Source: Buxus sempervirens (taxonomy: Eukaryota > Streptophyta > Magnoliopsida > Buxales > Buxaceae). From it: a stretch of DNA of 64,000 bases. A program made the translations under genes and the position numbers. The DNA is taken from the NCBI GenBank assembly GCA_947561395.2, contig OX387189.1, positions 22,754,329 through 22,818,328 on the forward strand, given 5' to 3'. Each line of letters starts with the position of its first letter. The stretch's first letter is position 1. Shown here one piece after another: positions 36,411-47,425 of this stretch. The notes below the pieces were generated by a model. It searched no databases, was not told the DNA's origin, and saw only the letters and a program-made list of their open reading frames with translations.

Positions 36411-37396
36411 TGGTGATCACTTGTGCCTCAAATATCATACCAGGGTGTTTACCCAAAGAGGTATTCACCTATGTTTTATATATATCTACGAAGGCCAAAA
36501 TCATGCTTATATACCCTTAATTCATGTGCCTAAGCACGTTGGAATGGCCCCACAAGGCCAAACAGCGTCTGGGCGTATCTAGACATGTTTGGGCTGTCCT
36601 TGGGTGCACCTAGGTGCATCTAGGCTGCACCTGGGTGCGCCAAGATGCACCTGGGTCACACTTGGGCGTGCCTGGGCCTTTACCCAGGTGTGCTGGGCCG
36701 AAGCCCAGCTTAACGTGTGTGTGGGCATCAAGCCTGGGCGCGTCTGGGCTGCGCACGTATGCGCCGGCCCGGACTCACCTGACCTATGCCCTATGGTTCT
36801 TGGGTTCTGGGCCGCATGCGAGCGTGTGTGGGGCCTGGCCGTCTAGGCCCCATGCGGGCTCCATGCCTGGGCCGTAGGGCATGCACGCTCGGTCCTCCCT
36901 TTCGTGCAAGTGCAGCCCACGCAAGGTACCCACTCAGGCCTCTGCCCAATGTGCCTGGCCCGCCTGTGTTTGCCCTGTGCTTAGGCTTGTGGGCAGCGTG
37001 CAAAAATGCACCCTGGGCCTTTCTAGTTGCCTGGGCTGTGCGCCTTGTAGCACGCCCAGTCACCTTTGGTGCCTGAAGCCAAACTTGGGCCCTGGGTAAC
37101 AGGCCTTTCTCGTGCCCAGGTGCCTGTGTGGCCTTCTTTCCGTGCTCAACACGTCCCTATGATCTTCTAGGACGTTTTTGGTGTGCCCAGGGGACCCCCA
37201 ATGCTTTGGGTGATGATTCTAGGCAACCATAACGTTCTAGCATCTTCTAGGGTTCTTGGTAGCAGCTTTTCCTCCATATTTTCATGAAAATATGAACGCC
37301 CATCTTCCTCAAACTTGAAGGGGAACTCTTTCCATATCCCATGAAGATGGAATCTAAAACTTGATGAGATGTAATCAACAATGGCTTCGATACCAA
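36411..37396 (-). mobile_element. Internal segment of a minus-strand copia-like element
   Basis: This runs from the truncated gag to a primer site. It contains a GC-rich, internally repetitive stretch (36540-37130) of words such as 'ctgggtgcgcc' and 'ctgggcc', which produces long spurious ORFs in several frames. Nearer the LTR is AT-richer leader sequence. No gag or pol is recognised, so the element is either non-autonomous or deleted. The left boundary is approximate. Confidence 0.5.
37382..37395 (-). promoter_or_regulatory. Degenerate iMet primer-binding site
   Basis: The minus strand reads TGGTATCGAAGCCA directly after the LTR terminus. The usual form is TGGTATCAGAGCCA, so two bases are altered or swapped. 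Confidence 0.65.
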
Positions 37397-37863
37397 TGTA
37401 GGGTTTTAGATACATACCTGTTATAGATACAAACACGAAATACGTAGCGGAATCAACGGATCATGAACCGGATTACACCCACGTCTCTAGAGAACCTGAT
37501 TAACAGGATCCTCTTTTCTTTCCACAATGTAAATCCTTCCCTAAGATGGACGGGATTCCTAGATCTTCTAGGATAAAACCACTGCTCTCTGTAGGAGAGG
37601 ATCTTTCTATCCAGGCTGGAACACTTCTTTTCCAGGATTTGGCTCCTTCTCACGTATGACTACGATCACCCAAATAGGGAGCCCTGGGGTGCTATTTATA
37701 GAGAGAGCAAGAGATATGGTCCCACATATTTGGGATTCTTATTTACACTCCATCTCTATCTCTAACTACTCGGTCCACTCATACTGGGCATTAAATAGTG
37801 GGTCGGGTCAACCACACATAGGACCTGCACCACCCACGGGTGGGACCCACATAAAATATAACA
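37397..37863 (-). mobile_element. Copia-like LTR (467 bp)
   Basis: On the minus strand it runs from TGTTATATTTTATGTGGG (37863) to AAAACCCTACA (37397). A minus TATA box (CTATAAATAG) lies at about 37693-37702. The length and the adjoining primer site fit a 5' LTR of Ty1/copia type. The partner LTR is not seen in the window. Confidence 0.75.
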
Positions 37864-38680
37864 ATATCTGAAGAATAAAGGAAACTTATTAATAAAACAA
37901 CACTGGTTATTGATTGGAACTACAAGAAAGAGGTTTGTTTGTAATTCAAAAGTTATAACTTCGATGTTCAACCCACTTTGGATTTGTGATGATTGGGGGT
38001 TGTTTATATTTATCCATTCTGTTTGAGTTGTCTTTCCCCTCTCCCTATCTCTCTGGAATTTTGTTTATGATCTTCTCCTCTTGTTCTTTTGTTTTTTCTT
38101 TTTGAAGAAGTGATCATGTAAGTTGCTCTATCTGTCTCTCCCTCTCCCTCTCTTTGATCCACTATCATTATGTACGTAAAGTTGTTACAAAAAATTGAAC
38201 CCTGAAAGGTGATTATCTCTTCTCCTCATATTTAGTTTATTTCATTTTTTTCAAAGGAATTTGACCTTTTGACGTATTAGAAAATTTTTCTTTAAGTAAC
38301 AAATAAAATTTACTAACTGAGAAATATTAATTGAAGTGATTGAGATCCATTTTGAACTAATAGAGGTCATCATACATACTGCTAGATGTTTCTGGTTCTC
38401 TAATTACAAACAGTTTGACCCTTTTTTGTTTTGTAATATGTGCCATAGCTGGATAGAAAAAGCATGCTTCTTACTAACTTATATGAAATTTCATATTTCA
38501 TTTTTTAATGTTTTTCATGTGACTAAAAGACCAAGAAAGTATTTATTAGAGATCCCTCCTATTTTTTTTGCAAACACTAGATATCTGCTTAGCAACTTGT
38601 TCACTAATTGGCAATTAGTGCTTCTATTTCCTTGAATATTTCCTTGAATGCTTATCTGAGATTCATCAAGAAAAAATGGG
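37864..38680. other. Unassigned AT-rich sequence, left of A6
   Basis: Pyrimidine-rich stretches ('tccctctccctctctt') and a 99-codon AT-rich ORF at 38336-38635 occur, without any recognisable domain. The sequence resumes at 42227 after A6. Confidence 0.3.
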
Positions 38681-39695
38681 TGTGCGCATGGTCGCACGAG
38701 TAGGCGTGCCTCCTAAAGGGTAATTCGGGAAGGTTGGAGTTGCCACTGCCTGATGGGGCACAGGCAGATGCCTCGATGCCTAGGTTTTTCTATTAGGCAG
38801 TCTGCGGCTTGAGATTCTAAGTAGGGTCTCGGTTACAGTCCGGGAAGTCCGTAGACACCCCGGTCCGCCCCGTCAAATGACGGGTCCCACGGGTTTCCTG
38901 GTTTTGAGTCAACTCGGTCTTGGTCTATTCACCCGATTCCTAAGTCAAAGCATGCACATTTGGTTAAGTCCGGTGGGACCACCTGAGTGGTGTGGGTCCC
39001 TTTACTTGATTTTATCTTGTTTGGTTAAGTGGTCTAAGTCTGATTGGGTGGGCCCCGTTGGAAGGCCCACATACCCCTTGGTGGGCCTTGATCTAAGCCT
39101 AGGAGGCCCTTTGGGCTTTGGTTCAATGAGTTGATTTTATTTAAAGTTCAAGTTGGGAATTAAATTTAATTTCATGCAAAAGTGAGCCTGAAGGGTTTGT
39201 GGGCCCCTTAGATGAGCCCCACAATGGTGGCCAAGTGATTTGACTTATCTTGTTTTAGTTGTGCCAAAGTGGGCTAAGCATGGGCTTGGGGCCCGTTGCC
39301 TAGGTGTGAGCTTTGAAAGCCCAAGGCATTAGGGTTGGGGTAGTGGATCCCTTCCTTATTTGGTTAATGGGCTTGGCGGACCCGATAGACCCTGGCCCAC
39401 AGTCTCGGCCAAACCACACCTAGGCTATCCAACATGCTACAAATTAGGCTTTGGTGGGCCTCCAATGGTGTGGCCCACTCGATTGATTTAATTTGTGTAC
39501 TTAAAGAAAGTGAGTTTATTGGGCTTGGTGGGCCCCGTTGGAAGGCCCACAAGTGAATCCAATTGGACCAAAGTGGTCCAGGTCCTATTTTGGGTTTCCA
39601 GGTGACCCGAAAACCCTACTGGTTCATTCGATTCGATTAAAAGATCACAAAAATAACATAAAACAAAGAAAATACAAAAAATGACATTTCCACAG

Positions 39696-39840
39696 TGTAG
39701 CCGACCTGAGTTGCCAACTACACACAAAAGCCTATGTAGCCGACCTGGGGTGTCGGCTACACACAGAAATACATGTAGCTGACCACCCAGGCTGGCTACA
39801 AACAAAAGTCTACTGATCCGACCTGAGGTGTTGGATCAGT
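39696..39840. repeat. Hairpin cluster in A6
   Basis: Stems GTAGCCGACC with GTCGGCTAC, GTAGCTGACC/GGCTGGCTAC and GATCCGACC/GTTGGATC have loops with TGAG or TGGGG. It lies 1.01 kb from the LTR 3' end. Confidence 0.8.
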
Positions 39841-41127
39841 CTGAAAGTGGTCTTTTTTTTAGGGATTTTTTGGATGGGCTTGCCTTTTGGGCTTCCCAGT
39901 GGGCTTCAGTGATTGTGTGGGCCCCTGTGTGGGCCCACAGTTGTTCTGTGGAGGGGGAATCCCCCACTTCTTGGTCTCTTTAGGTTTATGGAATCAAGGG
40001 GGAGGGGGAGAAGGCTCGGATCATGCCTTCTCCCATTTGGACCATTTCCATGGATGAAATAGGGACCTAGGTGTCCCTATTTAGGTCATATGCATGCTGT
40101 CATCCTTTCTCGTTGAAGAGAGAGGGGGAGGGAGGTCCGGCAGGCCAACCTTAGTTCCTTTTCAACCTAAACCATACATGCTCATTCCAAAAAAATAGCA
40201 AACTAATCATGCTGGACAGGATACATTAAGCATGATAATAAGCAAAAAACAGCAAGTGAGATCACCATACGTATGAAGTGTGTTCTAGTGTGCATGCTTC
40301 CTAAGATGTTGGCATCAAAGTGAGAAGACCAACGAACTTCTTACCCTAGTACATGGGGGCTGGTCATGAGGTATTAGGAGGTGCGGGAGCATATTATATC
40401 GGGCTTATACAACCAATGCCATCATACAAGCCTATTTCATGGTAGGAAAGAAACTAAGCTAACAACATGAAAAGTACTTAAAAGAAAGGATTTGGGGGGG
40501 ATCTAAGGGTACATTAGATTGAGGGAGAAGGACATATCCTATAAGAAATACATAAAAGTAAAAAAAAGGAACATGGAGGGAATCTCCATGACATGCTTTA
40601 AGAGATGTGGACACAACCTCTCTCCCTCCCTTGAACTCCGGTGCTTCCCCTCACCATGGGAAGTTCAATGGAATAAAAAAATGAAGAAAAAGAGGGTGGA
40701 GGAATAGGATGAAGCACATGCTCAAGGTGAAGAAAACACACCAAAAAGAAGCATGCTCAAAATGCCTTTACTTTTATATATATTGAACTACATGTACCAA
40801 AGAGGCATACCTTGGTGTTAAAACCTTGCTTGGGGTGTGTGAGAGGCTCCTTGAGTGTTGGACAGCAGATGTACACCCCCTTGCTCCTTGCACCACCAAG
40901 ATTCTCCTTAGCTCCAAGTGAAGAAGAAGAGAAGAGGAGGGGATCAAGAGAGGTTTGGTTGAGCTTGGATGCAGTTTTGGGAAGCTTGGAGGGTGTTGGA
41001 GAGGTGGTGTGAGCTTGGGAGATGGGATGATCTTGTGTGAGAGAGGTTAGAGCTTTGGGGAGAGGTTGGAGAAGAAATATGGGGAGAGCAAAAGTGTCTC
41101 CTCCCCATACGTATGGGGCTTGGGAAG

Positions 41128-41135
41128 CTTTTATA
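41128..41135 (-). promoter_or_regulatory. TATA box of A6
   Basis: The minus strand reads TATAAAAG, 324 bp upstream of the donor GTATGCC. Confidence 0.55.
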
Positions 41136-41169
41136 ATGGGGTGTATGTGATATGCATGCATGCATGGGG

Positions 41170-41318
41170 GAGGGAGAGAGAGAGAGATAGAGATAGAGAT
41201 GCATGATGATGAGATGTTCATGGGGGATGCATGCATAGGGGACATTAATCATGAGAGAGAGAGAGGGGGGATGTATGCATGAGGCATAGGGGGGATGCAT
41301 GCATAGAGGACATTAACC

Positions 41319-41369
<51 letters not shown>

Positions 41370-41440
41370 GCATGATGCATGCATGGATGCTCATGAGGGA
41401 GAGAGAGAGAGGTGTTTGTATGCATGATGCACGGGGGATG
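41170..41440. repeat. GA microsatellites in A6 U3
   Basis: Several (GA)n tracts occur, the longest at about 41322-41363, alternating with 'ggggatgcatgcat' words. Confidence 0.95.
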
Positions 41441-42226
41441 CACATGGGGAACATGAATTTATGAAGGAGAAAGAGAGAGGGAAAAGATGTGGTGGGGAAT
41501 TAAGCATGTGGGGGATGAGTTATGGAGGAGAGAGAGGGAGAGAAAGATGTGGTGGGGAATTAAGCATGTGGGGGTGATTTTCTTGGTAATTGCAGATTAG
41601 TCCCTGAGCTATTTTCACATCAACTTGCTATTCACAAATTCGTACCCAGATAATTACAGATATGCCATCAGATATTTTTGAAAGTCCTGATATTTACGGA
41701 TTTGCTCCCAGACACCTGTTTCTGCTTTTTTGCCACGTGGGCAGTTTTTAGGATTTCTTGTTTTGCTCATAACTTATTATCCGGGACTCCGATTCGAGCA
41801 AACTCAGTTGCATTGGAACCGTGTCAGGATGTCCTATCCACTGGGACAAGTTTGAGCACCTGATATGGGGTTTAGCATAAAGTCAATTTCTGCTCCTCCT
41901 CAAGTTTGACCTGCTCATAACTTCTTCGTCCGGGCTAAAATTCTATCAAACTCAGTCGCGTTAGAATCGTATTGAAGCCCTCTATTCATTGGTATAAAGC
42001 ATGGTGGCCAATTTGCACTTGATCAAAAGTCAACTTTTTGACCCTTCAGGGTTTGACTTTCCAGGCTAGGGTTTGCATTTCCGGCACTTCCTCGGGTGCA
42101 AAAATGAGATGCTTACAATTTGACTTTGATCAAAAAGCCAATTTTGTTCCTTAGGGTTTTGAACTGTTTTGCTGTCTTTTAGCACATTTTTTTTGGTTTT
42201 ATCAAAATTTGGGTGCTTACAATGGG

Positions 42227-42793
42227 GATACACTTTATTTACTTCACTGTTTTGAAAACTCACTGCTCTCTAATAATTCTCATTGATTTCTATTTCTAAT
42301 ATCCATATGTAGTTCTATTGCTCTCCTTGGAAACTCAATCTTTGCTATTTAAACGGCCACCCGGATTGAATTTTGGGGTGGCAAGGCAATGGTTGTGGGG
42401 GCAAAGTTCCCCATGGTATGATGAGAGTATTTTGCTTTCACAGTTTCATAGAAATTTGTAAAAATCAACATGATGTAAGTTACTGGACAGTTGGTTTTTG
42501 AACCAATGGAAAATTCTTTTTGTTCCATGAGTTGTTAGTCAAAAGATAACTTGTAAGACTCATGACATTTTGGCATTTTATATGGGAAATCAGTGTCAAA
42601 GTGGTGCTAACATTACTTCACGTATTGGAGGGAGAAACTCAAGATACCTCCCTCTAAAGCACTACTTCATGTCGCTCATTCTTTTTTCTCCTAAGCATCA
42701 CAAATTAGAAGAAATTGGTAACTTATTTTGCTATGTACAATTGAATCAATCCACAATATCTATCTAGGATAGATTTGGCAAGTTTGATCATGT
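42227..42793. other. Unassigned sequence between A6 and A8
   Basis: This is the continuation of 37864-38680 across the A6 insertion. The 65-codon ORF at 42570 has no recognisable domain. Confidence 0.3.
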
Positions 42794-44330
42794 TGTAAGC
42801 ACCTTATTTTTGCACCCCTAGAATTGCTGAAAATGAAAACCCTGGCGAAAAAGTCAAACCCTGAGGGGACGAAAATTGACTTTTTGATCAAGTGGAAATT
42901 GGCTACCTTGCTTTATCTCAATGGATAGAGAATCCCAGCACAGCTCCAACACAACTGAGTTTGCTGGAATCGGAGTCCGGATGAAGAATCTATGAGCCGG
43001 TCAAACTTGAGGGGGAGTCGAAAGTTGACTTTCTACTAAACCCCAATCCAGGTGCTTACCCCCATGCCATTGGATAGAGGGCTCCGATACGATTCTAACG
43101 CAATTGAGTTTGCCCAGATCGAAGCCCATATGAAGAAGATATGAGCTGACAAAATTCCCAAGCAGCAAAACCGGCAAACTGCACACGTGGCAAAAAGCTG
43201 TACATATGGCAAGTTGCATAGGAAAATATCTCGGGGATCAAATCCGTAAATATCCAAACATCCCAAATATCTCAGGGACTAAATCTGTAGAAATCCAAGA
43301 GTATCGGATTAAATCGAAAATACCCAAGGACTAGATCTGTAAATTTCAGATTTTCCGGACAAATCAGCGGCCGAATTTATTGTTTTAATCATTGTGTCGC
43401 TCGCGCCAAGTGACAGCTAATCAGCGCAAGCTCGGCGGCAAACCTGGTAGATACCCCATTTTCCCTCTATAAATACAGCAGCCTCATTCTTGTTCGGGGT
43501 TTGGCTTTCTTTTTGGTTGTTGGCTTTCTTTTTTCTTGTTCGGCCTCTTTGGGTTCGGGCTTTTCTGGGTTGTTAGCTCCCTTTGCTCGAGCCTTCTTCC
43601 CCACTCCTCCTTATTCGAAACCCTCTCTGTATACCTCTCCTTTCCTCCACAAACAAATCACCCGATGTCACCTTAAGCCCCTGGAACCCCGCTTGCCCGC
43701 TTCCTTTTCTTCCCCATTAAATCCAACGGAGGAGGACTCACTGTTGGCGGCGAAGACGGAAGTTCCGGCCACTCTCGTGCTAGAAAAAGGAGCCCACCCA
43801 CTTCGGAAAGGTGTTAAAACACCAAGGTAATGTTCCCTGTTCAATATACATAAGAATAAGCTCATTTCAAGCATGTTAGGGCGTTTTTAGGCTTTATCAC
43901 GTTATTTGCTGTTCTTGCCAGTCTGATTCGAAGGTGGGATCTTGTTCCCCCATTTTGTTGCTTGTTCCCCCTTTTTCCCTTCGTCGTTAGTCGCGTTCCT
44001 TCTTCAGTTTTTGGATTTGGGTGTTTGCGACGAGATCTTGAGTTGTGATATAGAGTAGCTTAAATTAATTTCAAGTTATGTTTGAGGGTTTTCTGGGAGT
44101 TTGAGGAACGCCAGGAAGGTGTTACAGAGACTAGAAATCAAGCCAGTCTCTGAGTTTTCGGAAAAAACAAAGATTCGAGTTTCGTAAAAAGCATGCGCTG
44201 AGCTCGCGCCGAGCTCGCGCGGGGTGTTTTTGCGTCTGCCGAGCTCGCGCCGGGCATCTTTTGTGTTGTTTTTGGTCACGCTGAGTTCGCGTTGACCTCG
44301 AGCCCAGTAACATAAAAAAAATTTTGTGTT
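42794..44330 (+). mobile_element. Family-A LTR A8, plus strand, right end not resolved
   Basis: It begins TGTAAGCACCTTATTTTTG (left flank CATGT). It carries two 148-bp-type units, a G-box (43184-43189), a TATA box (43468-43475), and a leader exon ending CCAAG|GTAATGTTCCC at 43826. GC-rich 'gagctcgcgcc' words follow (44190-44310). The expected GCGCGCACA end is not found. The LTR is probably broken by the Harbinger copy and later insertions. Confidence 0.75.
43468..43475 (+). promoter_or_regulatory. TATA box of A8
   Basis: TATAAATA, 358 bp before the conserved donor. Confidence 0.6.
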
Positions 44331-44567
44331 GAAAGATCTTTTCTTGAAGCAAATGCGTTTGGTAAACTTTTGCTTTGCTTCTAAGAAGCAAAAAAGCATG
44401 TTTGGTAATTACAGTAACATAAAAATTGCTTTTTGCTTTCATAAAAGTATTGTACACAATTTATGTATTGTACTTAGAAATATACTCAAAAATATAAGTT
44501 CAATATTATAAAAGATTCATAAAATAGTCAATTAATTACATTCAAATAACTAAATAAGTATCTAATA

Positions 44568-45460
44568 TCACCATTGTGCTAATCCATATGCACTAGCTAG
44601 TTTACGTGCAATTGAGTCTCTTAATTCTGACATCTCTCGTCGAGATCTAGCCGTCACATCAATCTCTATGGGTTGTTCTGAACTTGAACCTGCTAGCTCA
44701 TCTTTTACCACCATTTCCTCATCTTCAAATTCTGTGAATAAATTATCATCATGTGCTTGCATTCTGATAAAATTATGTAATGCACAACAAGCAATAACTA
44801 GAGCTAGAAACGGTTCGAGTTGGGTCATAATCGGGTTGGGGTTAATCGGGTCATAATCGGGTTGGACTAAATTAAGGCGGGTTGGAAAACCCCCAACTCG
44901 CCAATAAACGGGTTCAACCCGCCAACCTGTTTATTATTATTATTTTTTTTTTTCAAAAAATATTATTAAAATAAGGTTGGGGGTTAGTTGGATCCGGTTG
45001 TACCGGGTTCGGGTTGGGTTTTTGGGGTTAATAGGGTCGAAACATTATACTTTTGCCATCTTTTTTTTTAATCAGGTTACCTATCAGGTTGGCGGGTCAT
45101 AATCGGGTTGACCCGATTATCAACCTGATTACTGTTATTTTTCAAAAAATATTATTAAAATAGGGTTGGGGGGTTAATTGGATCCGGTTGTACCGGGTTC
45201 GGGTCGGGTTTTGGGGTTAATCGGGTCGGAACATGATACTTTTCCCATCTTTTTTTTTAAATCGGGTTGACCTAATTACTGGCCCAACCCGCACCCAACC
45301 CAATTAATAAACGGGTCAACTCAACCCGTTTATAATCGAGTTGACCCGTCGGGTCAGGTGGCATTTTGCCGGCTCTAGCAATAACAATACGTTGTTGCTT
45401 CTTAAGTGAGTATGGAGGCATCATCTTTAATATAGGAATAAAGCAATAGGGTATCGAGGG
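44568..45460 (-). pseudogene. Harbinger transposase C-terminal remnant, split by a MITE
   Basis: Upstream of the MITE the minus strand reads LKMMPPYSLKKQQRIVIA. After it the frame continues as CCALHNFIRMQ, an acidic linker, MSELRDSIARKLASAY and a stop at 44568. MPPYS...IVIAC..LHNFIR is the C-terminal signature of DDE nucleases of the PIF/Harbinger group. The catalytic core upstream is missing, so no activity is expected. Confidence 0.85.
44799..45377. mobile_element. hAT-type MITE (579 bp) in the Harbinger remnant
   Basis: It is flanked by a perfect 8-bp duplication GCAATAAC (44791-44798, 45378-45385). The ends are TAGAGCTAG and CGGCTCTA. The interior repeats 'aatcgggttg' and 'aacccg' words in both orientations. 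Confidence 0.9.
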
Positions 45461-45659
45461 GTTTTGAAAGCAATAAAGCAATTTTGTAAAAAAATTGAGA
45501 AGCAACGTTTTGTTGCTTCTGGTGAAAAGCAATAAAATTGCTTCTTTGCTTTTAGTAAATTGCTTCTCGTGTGCGTTACCAAACGGTACTTTTACTTTTA
45601 AAAGCAATTTTTTGCTTTCAAAAGCAAAAAAGTACTTCCGAAAAGCGTTACCAAACGCA

Positions 45660-46002
45660 GCCGTAGAGTATTAGCATTTTTCTGCATTAGGCTTGCACCT
45701 GTTTTCCAGATAAACCAATTTTTTTTTTACATAGTTCTAGTTCATTTCAAGTCCAGAGTCCTTCATGAGATTTTTAGTATTTTTATTTTAGTTTCATGCC
45801 TAATTTTGCTTGAGACCCCACACTATGTGTAGGTATTTTATTTTTAATTTTTCTTTGGCTGGTTTAGATTTTCACAGGGAAATGTCTGATAGTAAATTTT
45901 GCAGCTTCATATCTCATATATGAAAGTGAATTTTAAAAAACTGTTATAGGTTTTTTTTAGTGTTAAAAGTTTTATGAGTTCAGTTTATTGTTCATTTGTG
46001 AC
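45660..46002. other. Unassigned AT-rich sequence
   Basis: No coding signal or repeat signature is recognised. It may be the continuation of the disrupted A8 LTR. Confidence 0.3.
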
Positions 46003-46716
46003 TAGAGGTGGCAATTGTGACCCGTGACCCGCTAACCCGCCCGAACCCGCCGGGTCTTAAGCGGGTTAGGGTTGACTGTTTCAATAAATGGGTTGGGTTA
46101 GGGTCATGAATTCTCAACCCGATCATAAACGGGTTTGGTTAGGGTTTGACCCCTCAACCCGAAATGACCCGATTACAACCCGTTTATTTTTTTGTATAAT
46201 AGAAGTTTGGAAAATTATAATAACAATACTTGTGGTTATTTAATCTTTCTTCTTTTAATATAAATAATCACAAAGGATGAAGTGAAGAAAGACTTTTTAC
46301 ATATAAATATTTCAAATTTCTTAGCCTCTACTAATATAAATTGACGCATTGATGACAAGTAAAGTCTTTTAAAACTTTATTAGTATGTTTTAATTCTTTT
46401 ATTCATGTTATTTTAGTTATATTTTAATGATTGTTGTGTTATTATGCTGGTTAGGTGTCCTTTAATATTAAAATGAATTAAAAAATAGAATTTGTATAGA
46501 CTTTGATATTAGAATGAATTAAAATTTTAATTTTTAGTAGTAATTTAAATTATTTAAACGGGTTGGCGGATTGAAGCGGGTTAGAGCGGGTTGGGTTAGG
46601 GTTGGGATATTGCAACCCGTTTATTAAACGGGCGGGTTCGGGTTGAGCCTTGGCTCGTTAACCCCATACATTTACCCGACCCGAACCCGCCCGAACCCAA
46701 CCCATTGCCACCTCTA
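46003..46716. mobile_element. hAT-type MITE (714 bp)
   Basis: It has a perfect 13-bp terminal inverted repeat TAGAGGTGGCAAT/ATTGCCACCTCTA. The 8-bp flanks TTTGTGAC and TTTGTGAT match 7 of 8. Both ends are rich in 'aacccg/cgggtt' words around an AT-rich core, like the MITE at 44799. Confidence 0.92.
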
Positions 46717-47109
46717 TTTGTGATTGAACTTTTATTTAAATATAGATGAGTTATGTTAGATAATCCATATATAGGATTAAAAATGATGAATGGGAATGGA
46801 TGGATTGTGTTTCAATTGGATGGTTATGGTTAGATGGATATGGAATGGATTGTGTGATTGCTAGATTTTTGTAGGTTATATAGGTTTTGGACCATTTGGG
46901 GTTTGATCAACCCTCCATTTTTAGGGGAGATGCTGTCGAAATTTCGGCTCATCCTAGGATGTGATTTTTATTAAATTTGCTATCACTTTTTTTGTCTTTT
47001 TCCTGTCTGTAGACACCCCAAATTGCACAGTAAAAATAATCAATAATCAGTAAAAATCACTATCTCCTTGGAAACCAACACAAAATTTGAAAAAATGAGT
47101 TTTTTCCTT

Positions 47110-47251
47110 GTATCCGACAACTCAGGTCGGATACAAGCGTATTTCTTTGTATCTGATGGAAAATGCCGGATACAAGTAGCCCTTAATCTATCCGGCAACA
47201 TATGTCGGATACACATAGGCGCTAGTGTATCCGACCTGACATGTCGGATAC
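47110..47251. repeat. GTATCC/GGATAC hairpin array in D
   Basis: Four consecutive pairs occur: GTATCCGAC/GTCGGATAC with loop AACTCAG, GTATCTG/CCGGATAC, TATCCGGCA/TGTCGGATA, and GTATCCGAC/GTCGGATAC. Confidence 0.9.
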
Positions 47252-47417
47252 ATTAGTTTTGCTCAAAATTAGGGTTTTCCGAGAGCTTTCACCTTTTACC
47301 ATCATATCCTTCATTAAATGAGTGGAAATCTCGGAAATAGCCTTAGGGTTAAGGTTGGTGGGCTATAGACCTTATGTTGTGTCTACCATCTCACCAACCC
47401 TAACCCTAGCCTTTGCC

Positions 47418-47425
47418 TATAAATA
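47418..47425 (+). promoter_or_regulatory. TATA box of D
   Basis: TATAAATA, 114 bp before the donor. The spacing is shorter than in the A copies. Confidence 0.6.

Larger units (their letters stand above)
38681..42221 (-). mobile_element. Solo LTR A6 with a compound 5' end
   Basis: The left end is TGTGCGCATGG and the right end is GGGTGCTTACA, flanked by perfect ATGGG (38676-38680, 42222-42226). Another complete terminus (GATGCTTACA) lies 104 bp inside, at 42117. The outer 104 bp match the A7-type start (TGTAAGCACCCAAATTTTG). It contains two 148-bp units, a G-box at 41734-41739, GA runs, a TATA box at 41128-41135, a donor at 40809-40810, and a hairpin cluster. Confidence 0.92.
44354..45659 (-). 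mobile_element. Internally deleted PIF/Harbinger element
   Basis: The terminal inverted repeats begin TGCGTTTGGTAA (left) and end TTACCAAACGCA (right). Subterminal 'aagcaatttttgc' words fit this superfamily. The coding remnant is on the minus strand and contains a later hAT-type MITE. A 3-bp target duplication could not be fixed with confidence. Confidence 0.7.

Noticed and set aside
36589-37099. Overlapping Gly/Ala/Pro-rich ORFs on both strands
   Set aside because: GC-rich repetitive composition leaves several frames open. No domain, and no frame is preferred.
38676-42122. A6 ending at 42117
   Set aside because: The flanks ATGGG/ATTTG do not match, whereas an end at 42221 gives a perfect ATGGG duplication.
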